NCBI RefSeq assembly: GCF_000003815.2
Contig: NC_049981.1
Coordinates: 32,698,681-32,762,680 of the forward strand
From: Branchiostoma floridae
Lineage: Eukaryota > Chordata > Leptocardii > Amphioxiformes > Branchiostomatidae
Direction of reading: 5' to 3'
Length of the DNA: 64,000 nucleotides
Below, one piece after another: positions 34,510-45,142 of the stretch. The position numbers and the translations under genes were made by a program. Every line of letters starts with the position of its first letter. The first letter of the stretch is position 1. The notes under the pieces were generated by a model. It saw only the letters and a list, made by a program, of their open reading frames with translations, made no database searches and was not told the DNA's origin.

Positions 34510-35772
34510 TCACATTTTTACGGCTGTATGCATCTTCATATGACTGAATAGGTCATCCCTGTCATATGTCCTGTACCCGCATTTCCCACACAGTTTCTCC
34601 CCAGTGTGTGTAACCATGTGTTGTTCCAGTCGCCCTTCCTTATTTGTGCCGTAGTCACACTGGTCACACTTGTAGTTGTACAGCTTCTCCAATGTATGCC
34701 TCTTCATATGGCGTGATAGGTACGACTTGTGAGCTGTCCTGAACCCACACTTCTCACACATGTAGGGTTTCTCACCTGTGTGTTTAGTCATATGGGTTTT
34801 CAAGGCTTGTTTAAAAGCTGTGCAGTAGTCACACTGTTCACACTTGTAGGGTTTCTCACCAGTGTGTCTGAACATGTGTTTTTTCCAGTATTGTCTACAA
34901 GCTGTGCTAAAGTCACACTGGTCACAATTGTATGGCTTCTCCCCTGTATGTGTCTTCATATGGCGTGATAAGTACGACTTATCAGCTGTCCTGAACCCGC
35001 ATTTCCCACACATGTAGGGTTTCTCACCAGTGTGCCTGGCAATGTGTTCATTAAAACGCCATTTGCTATCTGTGCAGTAGTCACACTGGTCACACTTGTA
35101 CAGCTTATCCAATGTATGCGTCTTCATATGACGTGATAGTTCATCCCTGTAAGCTGTCCTGTACCCACATTTCCCACACATGTAGGGTTTCTCATTGTTG
35201 TGTTTAGCCACGTGTTTGTCTGACTCAGAGTCTTCTTTTCTAGCCGTGCTGCCTCTGTGTATCTTCATGTGCTTTGACAGGGCAGACTTCTCCCCTGTTT
35301 TGTACCCACACTCCCCACACATGTAGGGTTTCTCACCGGCGTGTATAGCCATGTGTCGTTCCAAATGTTCTTTCAGAGCAGTGCAATAGTCACACTGGTC
35401 ACACTTGTATGACTTCTCTCCTGTATGTATTTTCATATGACTTGATAGGGCAGATTGGTATCCTGTTCTGAACCCACATTCTCCACACGTGTAGGGTTTC
35501 TCACCGGTGTGTTTAGCCATGTGCGTGTCTAAGGTCTCTTTGCTTGCTGTGCAGAAGTCAAACTGCTCACAATTGTATGGCGTCACACTTGTATCCATGT
35601 GTGCGTCCAAGTCCGTTTTTTGCTTTTTTGCTGCATGATTGAATGGCATCGTACATTGGGAGAGGTTGGACTCATCAGGTAGTTTCTCACCTTTTCTAAT
35701 GGCCATGTCTGTCAGTATCGGACTGTTGCGTGGCCTGAAAACTTTGGTTGGAGACCCATCACTTGCTGCCAT
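34510..35772 (-). CDS. ZNF-A, C2H2 zinc-finger protein (420 aa)
   Basis: Probable sequence-specific DNA-binding nuclear protein. About eleven intact C-x2-C-x12-H-x3-H fingers follow an N-terminal region of about 65 residues starting MAASDGSPTKVF. No KRAB, SCAN or BTB domain is visible in the N-terminus, which has an AAKKQK basic patch. Fingers are joined by TGEKPY linkers and alternate between a YKCDQCDYCTA type and a YMCGECGFRTA type, so the array grew by two-finger modules. One finger has lost a Cys (CEQFDF) and another has lost both cysteines (near ARKEDSESDKHV). I chose the ATG at 35772 because ZNF-B and ZNF-C have the same MAASDGS start, and because a polypyrimidine tract and TTCACATCAG 3' splice site lie 7 bp upstream (exon starts at 35779). 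The non-coding first exon is at 36399-36530. The frame ends early relative to the ancestral array. Target DNA is unknown. Confidence 0.9.
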   Translation of the reverse strand: MAASDGSPTKVFRPRNSPILTDMAIRKGEKLPDESNLSQCTMPFNHAAKKQKTDLDAHMDTSVTPYNCEQFDFCTASKETLDTHMAKHTGEKPYTCGECGFRTGYQSALSSHMKIHTGEKSYKCDQCDYCTALKEHLERHMAIHAGEKPYMCGECGYKTGEKSALSKHMKIHRGSTARKEDSESDKHVAKHNNEKPYMCGKCGYRTAYRDELSRHMKTHTLDKLYKCDQCDYCTDSKWRFNEHIARHTGEKPYMCGKCGFRTADKSYLSRHMKTHTGEKPYNCDQCDFSTACRQYWKKHMFRHTGEKPYKCEQCDYCTAFKQALKTHMTKHTGEKPYMCEKCGFRTAHKSYLSRHMKRHTLEKLYNYKCDQCDYGTNKEGRLEQHMVTHTGEKLCGKCGYRTYDRDDLFSHMKMHTAVKM

Positions 35773-36398
35773 ATCTTTCCTGATGTGAAAAACAATACAT
35801 GTAAGAAAATGACTTACGTACATAAGAAAATACTATTGGGTTATGTTATGGGTTATGTACACAAGACACATTGGATAGAAATTCTTACTGGATTGGAAGT
35901 TAGAGAGAAAAGGTATATGCATGCTCTGAAAGTAGTGAAATGTTATATAATTTATTTATTCATCTATTTTCTTACAAGTGTGACAAATACACCATGCTTA
36001 CTCTAAAAACAGTGTTGATGATATTGGAGAGCCAACAGATAGAGACAGACAAAATATACAATTTACAAATTTTTATATAATTATAAACAGATGAATCGAC
36101 AAAATTATTCTTGACTTCTTTAGGGTAGGAAAATGGGGCGTTCAAGTCCTACTGCACTGGTCCTTCAATCATATCTGTCCAAATGCCCAGTCCTGTAACA
36201 TCAACGCCCTGCCCCCACTTACTTTTTTGGAACGACCAAAATGACGTCTGTACTATAGTACTAGTACATTCCTGCCCCCCTCCCACACACTGCAACACAT
36301 ACAGACCACATCAACAAAAATTCTAAAAAACTATAATACGTCAAAGCCATTAGTCATGATCAAAAAATATAGTTGTGTCTTGGTTATCAAATGCTCAC

Positions 36399-36530
36399 CT
36401 TTAACTGATCCTGGGCGGAAGAAAACGGCCAAAATACTACATAAACTGGACAAAGCACACATCGACGACGTCGGAATCAAGATGGCGGATAGTAGGTTGG
36501 AATATTGACGGATGTCAAAGGTCAAAGTTG
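36399..36530 (-). promoter_or_regulatory. ZNF-A first exon and core promoter
   Basis: On the minus strand GATCAGTTAAAG is followed by GTGAGC, a strong 5' splice site (exon end 36399). Upstream lie a YY1-type CCGCCATCTT (AAGATGGCGG on plus, 36479-36488) and a DR1-like nuclear-receptor motif ATGTCAAAGGTCA (plus, 36512-36524). The same ordered set precedes ZNF-B and ZNF-C and, weaker, ZNF-D. The transcription start is probably between the two motifs. No TATA box was seen. Confidence 0.6.
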
Positions 36531-37506
36531 TACCCCCGCTCTTCTGCCTGATTCTCCAAATCTCATCGCGTGGCGGCGCACACCACATTAATCGTACAGA
36601 ACTAAATGGTGATTGAATTCTAATTTAAGGTTCGCGGTGGCGTAACCTGTTTTATTTCCCTCGGTGTCTGTGGGCGTCGCCATGTTGTGCAATTCCGGTG
36701 CCCTTGATATTGATGACACAACTGCTTGTTCCCACACATTCTTTGCATGAGTATTAAACGTTATTTAAACTGGAACAGCTGATTTTCCTTACCCAAGTCC
36801 TACTAAGTTTCAAGGACACAAATGTTGTTACCACTGGTGACTGTCAAGGTTGAGGTATCAGGAAGGTCTTCAGTCGCAAACATTTTGTGTTAGATGTGGA
36901 TGATTAGCCATCATCTACAGATATGTTGAGTGCTTCCGTGCCAGGCAGGCGGCCTGCCCGCGCTAACCCGGGACCTCCCCCACCCCCTACACCCATCCCA
37001 CCCCCTCCACCCCCTACAATGCCCCATGCGGGCCCATTTGGGGGTATTTATATATATGTAGATGATATAAAAGAACACAAGTCATTGGACAAACTATAAA
37101 ACGATACTGGAGTACATCAGATTTTTCTGTAATTGAATGATTGCTTTTTAAAAGTTGTAAAGTTGTTTTGCTGACCAGTATGAAGGTTAGATGATTTGAA
37201 GGTGGCTAGTGACAAGTGTAGCCAAAGATACTAGTGTGGTACAATTGTATTACTTGCCAAGTTGGCAACTACATACATGGCTTCCACATTGGTTGAACTT
37301 TTACAACCATCCAACAAGTTTCACTTATGCAACTATAGTCATGGCTACTTCCCTAGTGTCACTACTACAATCACAATTATTAGACTACAACACAACTATT
37401 TTGGTCTATCTGACCATCCCCAAGTAGCAAAAAAAAAATTTTCTTCTGAAATCAGGCAAAAGTTAATGAGCTGATGTCATCCATAAGATTTACTTGCTGT
37501 GGCCTA
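36531..37506. other. Upstream flank of ZNF-A
   Basis: The part up to about 36920 is shared with the flanks of ZNF-B (47775-48200) and ZNF-C (51117-51400), so it belongs to the duplication unit. A C-rich block (CCACCCCCTACACCC type) lies at 36960-37030. The rest is AT-rich with no gene. Confidence 0.5.
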
Positions 37507-38324
37507 ATAATAAAAACGAAAACGTTATAATCGATGTAATAATATCAGAAATCACCCCTATATCTGCGATATATTGGAACAGGCATCATGCTTTAAGTGT
37601 TTGTTAATGGGCTTAGCTCCAAGCAGATACCATAGCAGTAATATCCACTACTCTCAAATACAACCGACCATCAACATACATAACATCCACAAAAAGCAAT
37701 GAATATTTCTGGAGGTATGAGGTCCCCGAACTCTAGTTTCTGTTATGTGTCTCTGTGAACAAGATTACTCAAGATGGATTGGTTCCATTCTTGTTGTGTT
37801 GGTGGGGTGTGATGAAAGCTCGAATGAGATCTTGGGCGCTGTATCTGTCGTTATAACCGACGTAATAATATCAGAAATCACCCCTATATCAGCGATATAT
37901 TGGAACAGGCATCGTGCTTTAAGTGTTTGTTAATGGGCTTAGCTCAAAGCAGATGGTGAGGTGACTTGTATGACAGCTGTTTGGGGGTGTCTCTGTCTGT
38001 GTACAAGATTACTCAAGAACGGCTGGATGGATTGGCTTCATTCTTGATGTGTTGGTGAGGTGTGATGAAAGCTCGAATCGATGAGATTTTGGGCGCCGTA
38101 TCTGTCGTTATAATCGACGTAATAATATCAGAAATCACCCCTATATCTGTGATATATTGGAACAGGCATCGTGCTTTAAGTGTTTGTTAATAGGCTTAGC
38201 TCCAAGCAGATACCTATAACAGTAATATCCATTACTCTCAAATACAACCGACCATCAACATACATAACATCCACAAAAAGCAATGAATATTTCATGGAGG
38301 TATGAGGTCCCCGAACTCTAGTTT
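37507..38324. mobile_element. MITE-E cluster: tandem partial copies
   Basis: A segment starting ATAATATCAGAAATCACCCC occurs three times (about 37544, 37866 and 38126), each followed by CGATATATTGGAACAGGC-like sequence. The shared right end GAGGTATGAGGTCCCCGAAC then TCTAGTTT occurs at 37710-37739 and 38297-38324. This right end matches that of the element at 39211-40289. Non-coding. Confidence 0.55.
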
Positions 38325-38454
38325 AGCCTGCTTCAAGTAACTTTCCGTTATAGTGGTGTGTTGGCTAGAATAACAGTGTTGGCACTGAAGCTACATGTTA
38401 TCAAAAACATATAGATAAGTAAGTGACCCCCCCCCCTCCACTGCCAGAATGTGT

Positions 38455-38605
38455 ACATATAAGCGTAATGAATTTGACTTTATTGACGATGAGACAAGTC
38501 ATTACAAGGGTCTGCCAAGGCAGCTTTGAGCTCAGCTGGTAGCGGCAGAACCTACAAATATGCGGTTGAACATACAAAGCATTCATAACAAGAAACAAAT
38601 ACAAT
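38455..38605 (-). mobile_element. LINE-like 3' UTR tail
   Basis: On the minus strand the sequence ends ATCGTCAATAAAGTCAAATT after a GC-moderate stretch, resembling a LINE 3' UTR with a polyadenylation-type AATAAA. No reverse-transcriptase motif is preserved, so the call is weak. Confidence 0.3.
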
Positions 38606-39129
38606 TGAATATAATGCAATAAAAATAATCAATAACTATAATTTACTATGCAAATACAACTGATATGAAAGAAATTTAGCTATACCACATATAGCAATAG
38701 CATACCTAAAAGATTGGAGTAGGTTGATGGAGGTTTGGACGGAACATTAAATCCTTCTTCAATACATTTTAAATCTAAGTACAGAAAAAGTGAGGAAACC
38801 TGCTACCCCCCATGTACTTGTATGTGCCACAAAGCTGTAAGGGCGTGTCAGTATGTACATGTATAAGAATTACGACTGAAGATTACAACAAACATTAAAC
38901 CCTAGCCCCCGCTCTGTACCTTTGAAATCTTACTACAGAAAAAGATTCCTGCCCCAATGTACATTGAATGTGTCACTATAGACAAAATAGGCACAAAACA
39001 AGACATACTACTTGAAGTTTTCTCTACGTGGATGTCGAACTTTCACTTCTCTCCTGTACATACATTTGATACAAGTATTTTCATACATCCGTTTCACCTA
39101 AAACATCATGCATTGTCACAGTGAGTGTA

Positions 39130-40570
39130 TCCTGGCATTTCTCAATACTACGCACAAACCACAGTGGTCACACATGTGCGGCTTCTCTCCAACTTAACTG
39201 GAACATGCTTATTACCTCCATGAAATGTCATGGAGGTTATATTTTACCCCGCGTTTGTCTGTCTGTCTGTGTGTGTGTGTAATCAAAATAACTCATGAAC
39301 AGCTGGGTACATTGGTTTCATACTTGGTGTGTTGGTAGTGTCTGATGAAAGCTGGAAATGATTAGATTTTGGACCCCCTAGCGACTCCCCTTAGTACTGC
39401 AGCGCAACTTCCGGTTTTGCTATCTCGGTGTTCTGAACATGCTACGGTCACGATTTTTACTATTAGACAGCTCTTGTGCTCAGGAAGAAATGACATAAGT
39501 TTGGGCCCCCTAGCGTCTAGTTTTGGGATAGCAGGGGCATTTTTGTCAAAAACTTCTGACGAGGATAACTCAAGAAGGGAACAACGGATTTTCATTATTT
39601 TTGGTATGTAGGCACCTTAGACAATGTTGTACAAGATAAGATACTAGTTATGCAAAATAGGAGTACATTTGCATAATCAATGAGAATATTCTATCATAGC
39701 AGTTTTTCAATCTATCTCTTGTCCCGGACGTGATATGGTCGTGACATTTGGGTGGTAGATAGCTTTTAGGGTCATGACAAAGTGGGGCAAGTTTCAGTCC
39801 CCTAGTATTTAATTGTGGAACTGCAGGGGCGTTTTTGTCAAGACACTCCAAAGAGGATAACTGCAGAAAGGAACGACGGATTGCCCGCATTTTAGGTATG
39901 CAGGTAGCTTGGGCAAAGATGTTCATAATGATATGCATTTTATGCAGATGAGGACTTATTTTGCATAAGTAATGAGGAGATTGTTTAATTCCATTGTTTG
40001 CAATAACTGGACTTCGATAAAGGTAACACTGGTTAATTACAATTGTTGGAACATTATGCAGATATCAAATATGCAAATGAGGAACTTATTTGCATAATTT
40101 ATGCAAAAATTGCAAAACAACTTCATGATTAATGATCTGAATTGGGAATTTTACTTGTGATATGTGTACTGTACGTTATCCAATGATGAACAATACCATG
40201 CATAAATCATGTTAATGTTGAGTCATTTGCATGAAATAAACAAAAGCTCTAAATATTCATGGAGGTATGAGGTCGCCGAACTCTAGTTTATTTATTTATT
40301 GATTCATATTCTAGGCTAGGTCTTGGTCCAGACAGCCTTGATACTAGTGCTCACACTGGTCACTCTTGTACGTGTGGCTTTTCTCCATACTGCATTTCCT
40401 GTGTCTGGAAAGGGTAAAGCTACATGTACTAATGTATCTGTCCTGAACCCACACTGCCCACACATGTAAGTGTAGGGTCTCTTACCAGAGTGTTTGGACA
40501 TGTGGGTAATCAATTCTGGTTTCTAAGCTGTCTGTAGTTCCAGATGTACTTTCTATCCAAGCTGTTGCTC
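39130..40570 (-). pseudogene. Decayed 3' finger array of ZNF-B, split by a MITE-E insertion
   Basis: After the ZNF-B stop, remnants include LITHMSKHSGKRPY then MCGQCGFRTD (40513-40430) in another frame, and, beyond the insertion at 39211-40289, GEKPHMCDHCGLC ending near 39130. The break lies between GGAACATGCTT (39200-39210) and GGCTAGGTCTTGGTCC (about 40312). ZNF-A and ZNF-C are uninterrupted at that place (GGAACATGCTTGGCTATGTG), so they act as empty sites. Confidence 0.7.
39211..40289. mobile_element. MITE-E full-length copy inside the ZNF-B tail
   Basis: The left end is a near-perfect palindrome, ACCTCCATGAAATGTCATGG then AGGT at 39214-39237. The right end is TCATGGAGGTATGAGGTCGCC then GAACTCTAGTTT at 40258-40289. 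1.08 kb with no credible ORF. A GTCT/GT microsatellite (39245-39282) and several TTATGCA/TTTGCATAA repeats lie inside. The termini match the 37507-38324 cluster. Confidence 0.6.
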
Positions 40571-42151
40571 TCATATGTGTCTCTTTACATGGCTTGATAG
40601 ACTAGACTTGTCACCAGTCCTGAATCCACACCAATTGCACATGTAAGGTTTCTCATCAGCCATATGTTTGTGTTTACCAATGTGTTTCTCCAACTGTCCT
40701 TGCTTTGCTGCACAGAAGTCACACTGGTCACACTTGTACGGTTTCTCCACAGTGTGTTTAGCCATGTGTTTGTCCAAGCACCCTTTTCTAGCTGTGCGGT
40801 AGTCACACTGGTCACACTTATACAGCTTCTCTCCTGTATGTTTCTTCATGTGCTTTGACAGGGCAGGCTTGAAACCTGTCCTGAACCCACACTCACCACA
40901 CATGTAGGGTTTCTCATCAGTGTGTTTAACCATATGTTGAATGAGAGCTGATTTTCTAGAAGTGCAGAAGGCACACTGGTAACACTTGTAGGGTTTATCT
41001 ACGGTGTGTTTAGCCATGTGTTTGGCCAAGTACCCTTTTCTAGCTGTGCTGTAGCCACACCAGTCACACTTGTACGGTTTCTCCACAGCGTGTTTAGCCA
41101 TGTGTTTGTCCAAGTACCCTTGTCTAGCTGTGCGGTAGTCACAGTGTTCACACTTGTACAGCTTCTCTCCTGTATGTTTCTTCATATGATTTGACAGGGC
41201 CGACTGGTAACCTGTCCTGTATTCACACTCCGTACAAATGTAGGGTTTTTCATCAGAGTGTTTTATCTTATGGTTGTCCAACCTCCATTTAAACAACGTG
41301 CTAAAGTCACAATGGTCACATTGGTGGTGCTTTTGTTCTTTAAGATGTGTCTTCAGATGAGAAGATAGTTGAATCTTGTCAGCTGTCCTGTACCCACACT
41401 TCTCACACTTGTCAGGTTTCCCACCAGTGTGTTTAGCCATGTGTAAAGTAAAAGCTCCTTTTCTAAACACGGAGTAGTCACACTGATCACACTTGTACAG
41501 CTTCTGTCTTGTGTGTATCTTCATGTGCTTTGACAGATCAGACTTGAGACTTGTCCTGTACCCACACTCCCCACACATGTAGGGTTTCTCATTGGCATGT
41601 TTTAACTTGTGGTTGTCCAACGTTGATTTAAAGGCGGTGATGTAATCACACTGGTCACACTGGTGCCTTTGTTCTGTGTGCATCCTCATATGACCAGATA
41701 GCTGAATCTTGTCAGCTGTCCTGTAGCCACACTTCTCACACAGGTGGGGTTTCTCACCAGTGTGTTCAGCTGTGTGTGTGTCCAGGTCCCCTTTCCTAGC
41801 CGTGCGGAAGCCACACTGATCACACTTGTACGGCTTCTCCCTTGTATGTACCATCTTAATGTGAATTGTCAGGCTTGACTGGTTATCTGTGGTGTATTCA
41901 CACTCCCCACACATGTAAGGCATTTTACCGGCATGTTTTATCCTGTGCCTGTCCAAGACCCGTTTCCTGGCCGTGCAGTAGCCACACTGGTCACACTTGT
42001 ACTGCCTTTTTGCTGCATGTTTCTTCTTCCACTGGCTGATGAGGTTGGACTTATCAGGGTCTTTCTCAACTTTAATTTTCGCGTCGTCTATCGATAGCTG
42101 GCTGCTTTGCTGCCTGAAAACTTCGGCTAGAGACCCATCGCTTGCTGCCAT
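40571..42151 (-). CDS. ZNF-B, C2H2 zinc-finger protein (526 aa)
   Basis: The largest member of the cluster, with about 17 consecutive fingers of the C-x2-C-x12-H-x3-4-H type after a short N-terminus (MAASDGSLAEVF, then an acidic/basic stretch with KIKVEKDPDKSN). Unlike ZNF-A and C, all fingers look intact, including HQCDQCDYITAFKSTLD and YMCGECGYRTSLKSDLS types and a run of three YKC..C...TARKG.L.KHMAKH fingers (residues about 330-420) that looks like recent one-finger amplification. The start at 42151 is preceded on the minus strand by a 3' splice site, TTCTACAATAG. The first exon is far upstream (47652), because a 4.8-kb insertion lies in the intron. The reading frame ends HVKRHI, then TGA, in the linker of a further, decayed finger. 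Probable nuclear DNA-binding protein; no effector domain is visible. Confidence 0.9.
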   Translation of the reverse strand: MAASDGSLAEVFRQQSSQLSIDDAKIKVEKDPDKSNLISQWKKKHAAKRQYKCDQCGYCTARKRVLDRHRIKHAGKMPYMCGECEYTTDNQSSLTIHIKMVHTREKPYKCDQCGFRTARKGDLDTHTAEHTGEKPHLCEKCGYRTADKIQLSGHMRMHTEQRHQCDQCDYITAFKSTLDNHKLKHANEKPYMCGECGYRTSLKSDLSKHMKIHTRQKLYKCDQCDYSVFRKGAFTLHMAKHTGGKPDKCEKCGYRTADKIQLSSHLKTHLKEQKHHQCDHCDFSTLFKWRLDNHKIKHSDEKPYICTECEYRTGYQSALSNHMKKHTGEKLYKCEHCDYRTARQGYLDKHMAKHAVEKPYKCDWCGYSTARKGYLAKHMAKHTVDKPYKCYQCAFCTSRKSALIQHMVKHTDEKPYMCGECGFRTGFKPALSKHMKKHTGEKLYKCDQCDYRTARKGCLDKHMAKHTVEKPYKCDQCDFCAAKQGQLEKHIGKHKHMADEKPYMCNWCGFRTGDKSSLSSHVKRHI

Positions 42152-42823
42152 ATCTGACCTATTGTAGAAAATGAACGAGTAAGAAAATGCTACGATGTGC
42201 ACAATGTTTAATATACAGTGGATATTAACAATTCTTACTGGATTGGAAGTTAAGGGGGAAAGGTATCCATACCACAAAATTTGAATTTTTAAAATCAACA
42301 AACAATTCCAAAGACCTGAATGCCTTAAATAGTTTTGTTGACCTGATGCTTCAACGATTAAGCTTCAACCCGCTCAGACCTGTTGCTCTGACATACTTCA
42401 CCTCTATCCAAGCGACTGGAGTCCTGTGTCACCAACCTTCCCCCAGTTACATTTTGGAACGCCCCATGTAGTCTGTGCATAATTTGTTGCGCCGCCCGCA
42501 ATTTATGATATTGGAGAGCCAACAGATAGAGACAGACAAAATATACAAATTTTGATAGAAACAGACGAATCCACATATTTTCGCTTTTAATGACTACTTC
42601 AGGCGTAATCTCCAAGCAGATCCTATGGTAGCATAAGATAGCATCAAAAGCTGGGCGAAGAGTCAAGCTGGCATTAATAGGAGTGTGTTTCGCTACATGG
42701 CAAATGTACACCTCTTGGCTGAACTACTCCTTGACTAGTTCGGTCCTTATGCCATCGTTATTTGTTATTGTTAAAAGCTCCTTGGTGGGCCTGGGCCGAC
42801 TACTCACACTTGTTGTTTTTTTT

Positions 42824-42847
42824 GCCGGGGCGCCGAAGGCGCCCGGC
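42824..42847. repeat. GC hairpin near the left boundary of the insertion
   Basis: GCCGGGGCGCC, GAA, GGCGCCCGGC forms a stem of about 10 bp with one bulged G, next to a run of eight Ts. It may be a sub-terminal structure of the mobile element. Confidence 0.45.
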
Positions 42848-42898
42848 TTTGTCCCCGGTTTAATGGTTCGTCCTTGGATGGGTCTGCTATGGTCGCAA

Positions 42899-43016
42899 AA
42901 TGTACCGTGCGTTTTTACGACAATTCTCAGCCCTTCTCAGCCCTTCAAATAAACGCAATGTACCGTGCGTTTTTACGACAATTCTCAGCCCTTCTTAGCC
43001 CTTCAAATAAACGTTG
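42899..43016 (+). repeat. 58-bp direct duplication
   Basis: TGTACCGTGCGTTTTTACGA, then CAATTCTCAGCCCTTC and AGCCCTTCAAATAAACG, occurs at 42901 and 42959. The copies are almost identical. Confidence 0.85.
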
Positions 43017-43175
43017 TAAGAATACTGTTTATCCATGACCTCTACTCGTACAGAAAACATTGCAGCGCTCATTAGCAAAGTCTAGGAAAGGAAAATGTTT
43101 CTTGATTTGCAGTAAAACACTGGTCATGTAACATTTGAGGAGTTGTCGTTAAATCGCACGGTTCATTTTGCGATA

Positions 43176-43420
43176 GCGTTGACGGGTCCGGGTATTTAGC
43201 GGAATAACCCGGAATAACCCGGAATAACCCGGAATAACCTTAATAAAGGATGAAAGCTACCGAAATACAGTGTGCTTTGATAAGTTAAGATCGCAGAATG
43301 CAATATTTTGGCATAAAATAATGTATATATGGCCATGGGAACAAGAAATATTACGGTTATTCCGGGTTATTCCGGGTCATTTCGGGTTATTCCGGTAAAT
43401 ACCCTCACGGGCGTTGACGG
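43176..43420. mobile_element. MULE-like MITE with perfect 10-bp target-site duplication
   Basis: GCGTTGACGG at 43176-43185 recurs at 43411-43420. The 225-bp element between them has long terminal inverted repeats built from the 10-mer GGAATAACCC (four copies on the left, about four inverse copies on the right), with GGGTATTTAGCGG facing CCGGTAAATACCC. 9-11-bp target duplications and long inverted repeats are typical of Mutator-like elements. No ORF is present. Confidence 0.75.
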
Positions 43421-43439
43421 TGCGGAGGAGGTGAGATTT

Positions 43440-43950
43440 TTATCGTACAGAAATTGGTACAGTTTGTAAAGTTATCTTTCTGGAATTCGGATGTATTAAA
43501 ATATAACATTACATTCTAAGGCGTAGTGTCATGTGAGTAAAATGAGCACGACATTTGACGAAAGATTTTGTGGAGGGTATACAGTCAAGTTTATTGTGCA
43601 ACGATTGGAACAGTTTACGTGCGGGTGGGAGGGGGGCGTGCGTCTATATATGCAGCTGCAGGAGGTCCTGCAGGACATTTTCGATCGTAAGAGTAACGTA
43701 CAATTTGAAAAGATAGTGATCATGAATTCGGACACATTGAAACATATTTCCAAGGAACGGTATATAGTTTTTTTAGTAAAACCAGTGTGTGGGGATTGAC
43801 GAGAATTTAGATAGTTTAATGGTGCACTGTGCTTGAGCCGATGCGAGGCATTATGCAGGGCATTTTTGATTGTAAAAATATCGTACAAGTTGAAAAGATG
43901 GATCGGATTCTAATACATTAAAACATACATTTCCAAAGAATAGTAGAAAA
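43440..43950 (+). repeat. Degenerate repeat, about three copies
   Basis: ATCGTACAG.../ACGTACAATTTGAAAAGATA/ATCGTACAAGTTGAAAAGAT and ATTCGGATGTATTAAAA/TTCGGACACATTGAAACATA/TTCTAATACATTAAAACATA recur near 43450, 43690 and 43880. This makes the 88-residue ORF at 43533-43799 doubtful. Confidence 0.45.
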
Positions 43951-44304
43951 CAACGGATTGTAGCTAACTGTTAAACAATCAGCAAAGCAGTTGGCAAGAT
44001 GTCACACCTGAACTTTTGTAGATTTTTGCTTTTTGTTGGTACTAGTAAGATGTTATGTGATCAAGACAATATTTTCTTTCTGTTTCAGTGACGCCTTAGA
44101 CTGTTCTCTGCTATATATACAAGTGACACAGTAATATACAGAAACTTACAGCTAGCAAAAGTCTGTACTCAATAAGATTTTACACAGTACACATTTATAC
44201 TTCTTCTGCTGAAATCTACGCATTACATTTTGCATCCAACCAAAGAGGTTTGAAAGAGAGTCCTTGATCCAACCAAATTAGACCTTGAGACCTATTAACA
44301 GATC

Positions 44305-44620
44305 ATTGATCACTGTGCATTTTGCACATACCAGACTCAATCGTGCCACTGAGCACTGCATTTTGCACACACCAGACCAATTGTGCCACTGAGCACTGTG
44401 CATTTTGCACACACCAGACCTATCGTGCCATTGAGCACTGTGCATTTTGCACACACCAGACCTATCGTGCCATTGAGCACTGTGCATTTTGCACACACCA
44501 GACCAATCGTGCCATTGAGCACTGTGCATTTTGCACACACCAGACCAATCGTGCCATTGAGCACTGTGCATTTTGCACACACCAGACTCAATCGTGCCAC
44601 TGAGCACTGTGCATTGTGCA
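44305..44620 (+). repeat. 42-bp minisatellite, about eight units
   Basis: The unit is GCCATTGAGCACTGTGCATT, TTGCACACACCAGACCAATC, GT. The period of 14 codons leaves all frames open on both strands, so the Cys/His-rich ORFs here are artefacts. The array ends about 40 bp before the ATG of the peptidase-like ORF. Confidence 0.95.
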
Positions 44621-44656
44621 AATAAAGTCAAGCAAAGAACACATATATTGTGAACA

Positions 44657-45142
44657 ATGTGTGAATCTATTTTATCGGGAAAATACCACCAAGGTGACAT
44701 CATTTTCAGTGGAGATAATAGAGGCAAACAATGCACTGCAAATGCTTTAATGGCAGTTGTTAACCACAGTACTTGCAGACAAGCAATTACCTGGACAAGT
44801 ACAGACCTTGATGGTGTACTTTTTCAAGGAGATGCACTATACACCTACATAAAACCATCACTAAGATCTGGTGTGGAGTTCCTCTCCGTTGATGATATTC
44901 CAGACTATTTGCAACTTTACAACAATACTGTACGTGTATCAATAAAAGAGTCTTACACTGGAGACATATTTGCCACAGAAGCAGTCTATCCTTATTACAC
45001 CTTAAAGAAAGCCCTAGAAGCAGCATTTGCTGAATCCAACACTTGTCTTTTCATAACAGCACATGGAATAACTGGTTCAACAGTAGCAGTGAGGGCAACA
45101 CAGAAACTTTGTTTCTGTCGGATCGATCTTCCTTTTACATGA
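44657..45142 (+). CDS. Truncated cysteine-peptidase-like ORF (161 aa) of the insertion
   Basis: The ORF begins after an in-frame TGA 3 bp upstream of the ATG. Residues 8-31 (GKYHQGD, then GDNRGKQCTANAL) place a Gln-Cys pair (Q25, C26) and N29 in the arrangement of the active-site start of papain-like or C76-type deubiquitinating peptidases found in some transposon-encoded proteins. ITWTSTDLDGVLFQGDALY (about 43-62) also resembles those proteins. The domain should end with a strand such as LFITAHGITGSTVAV followed by a Phe-Asp-x-His motif. Here it stops after that strand because the frame runs into the antisense of the RPA-like gene. The catalytic His/Asp are probably missing, so it is likely inactive or needs another exon. 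The family call rests on memory of motif layout, not on a search. Confidence 0.5.
   Translation: MCESILSGKYHQGDIIFSGDNRGKQCTANALMAVVNHSTCRQAITWTSTDLDGVLFQGDALYTYIKPSLRSGVEFLSVDDIPDYLQLYNNTVRVSIKESYTGDIFATEAVYPYYTLKKALEAAFAESNTCLFITAHGITGSTVAVRATQKLCFCRIDLPFT

Noticed and set aside
43533-43799. 88-codon plus ORF in the insertion
   Set aside because: Overlaps a degenerate nucleotide repeat present in three copies, and no domain is visible.
44278-44736. 152-codon Cys/His-rich ORF (MHSAQWHD repeats) that looks like a metal-binding protein
   Set aside because: It is the minus strand of the 42-bp minisatellite. The plus strand is equally open.
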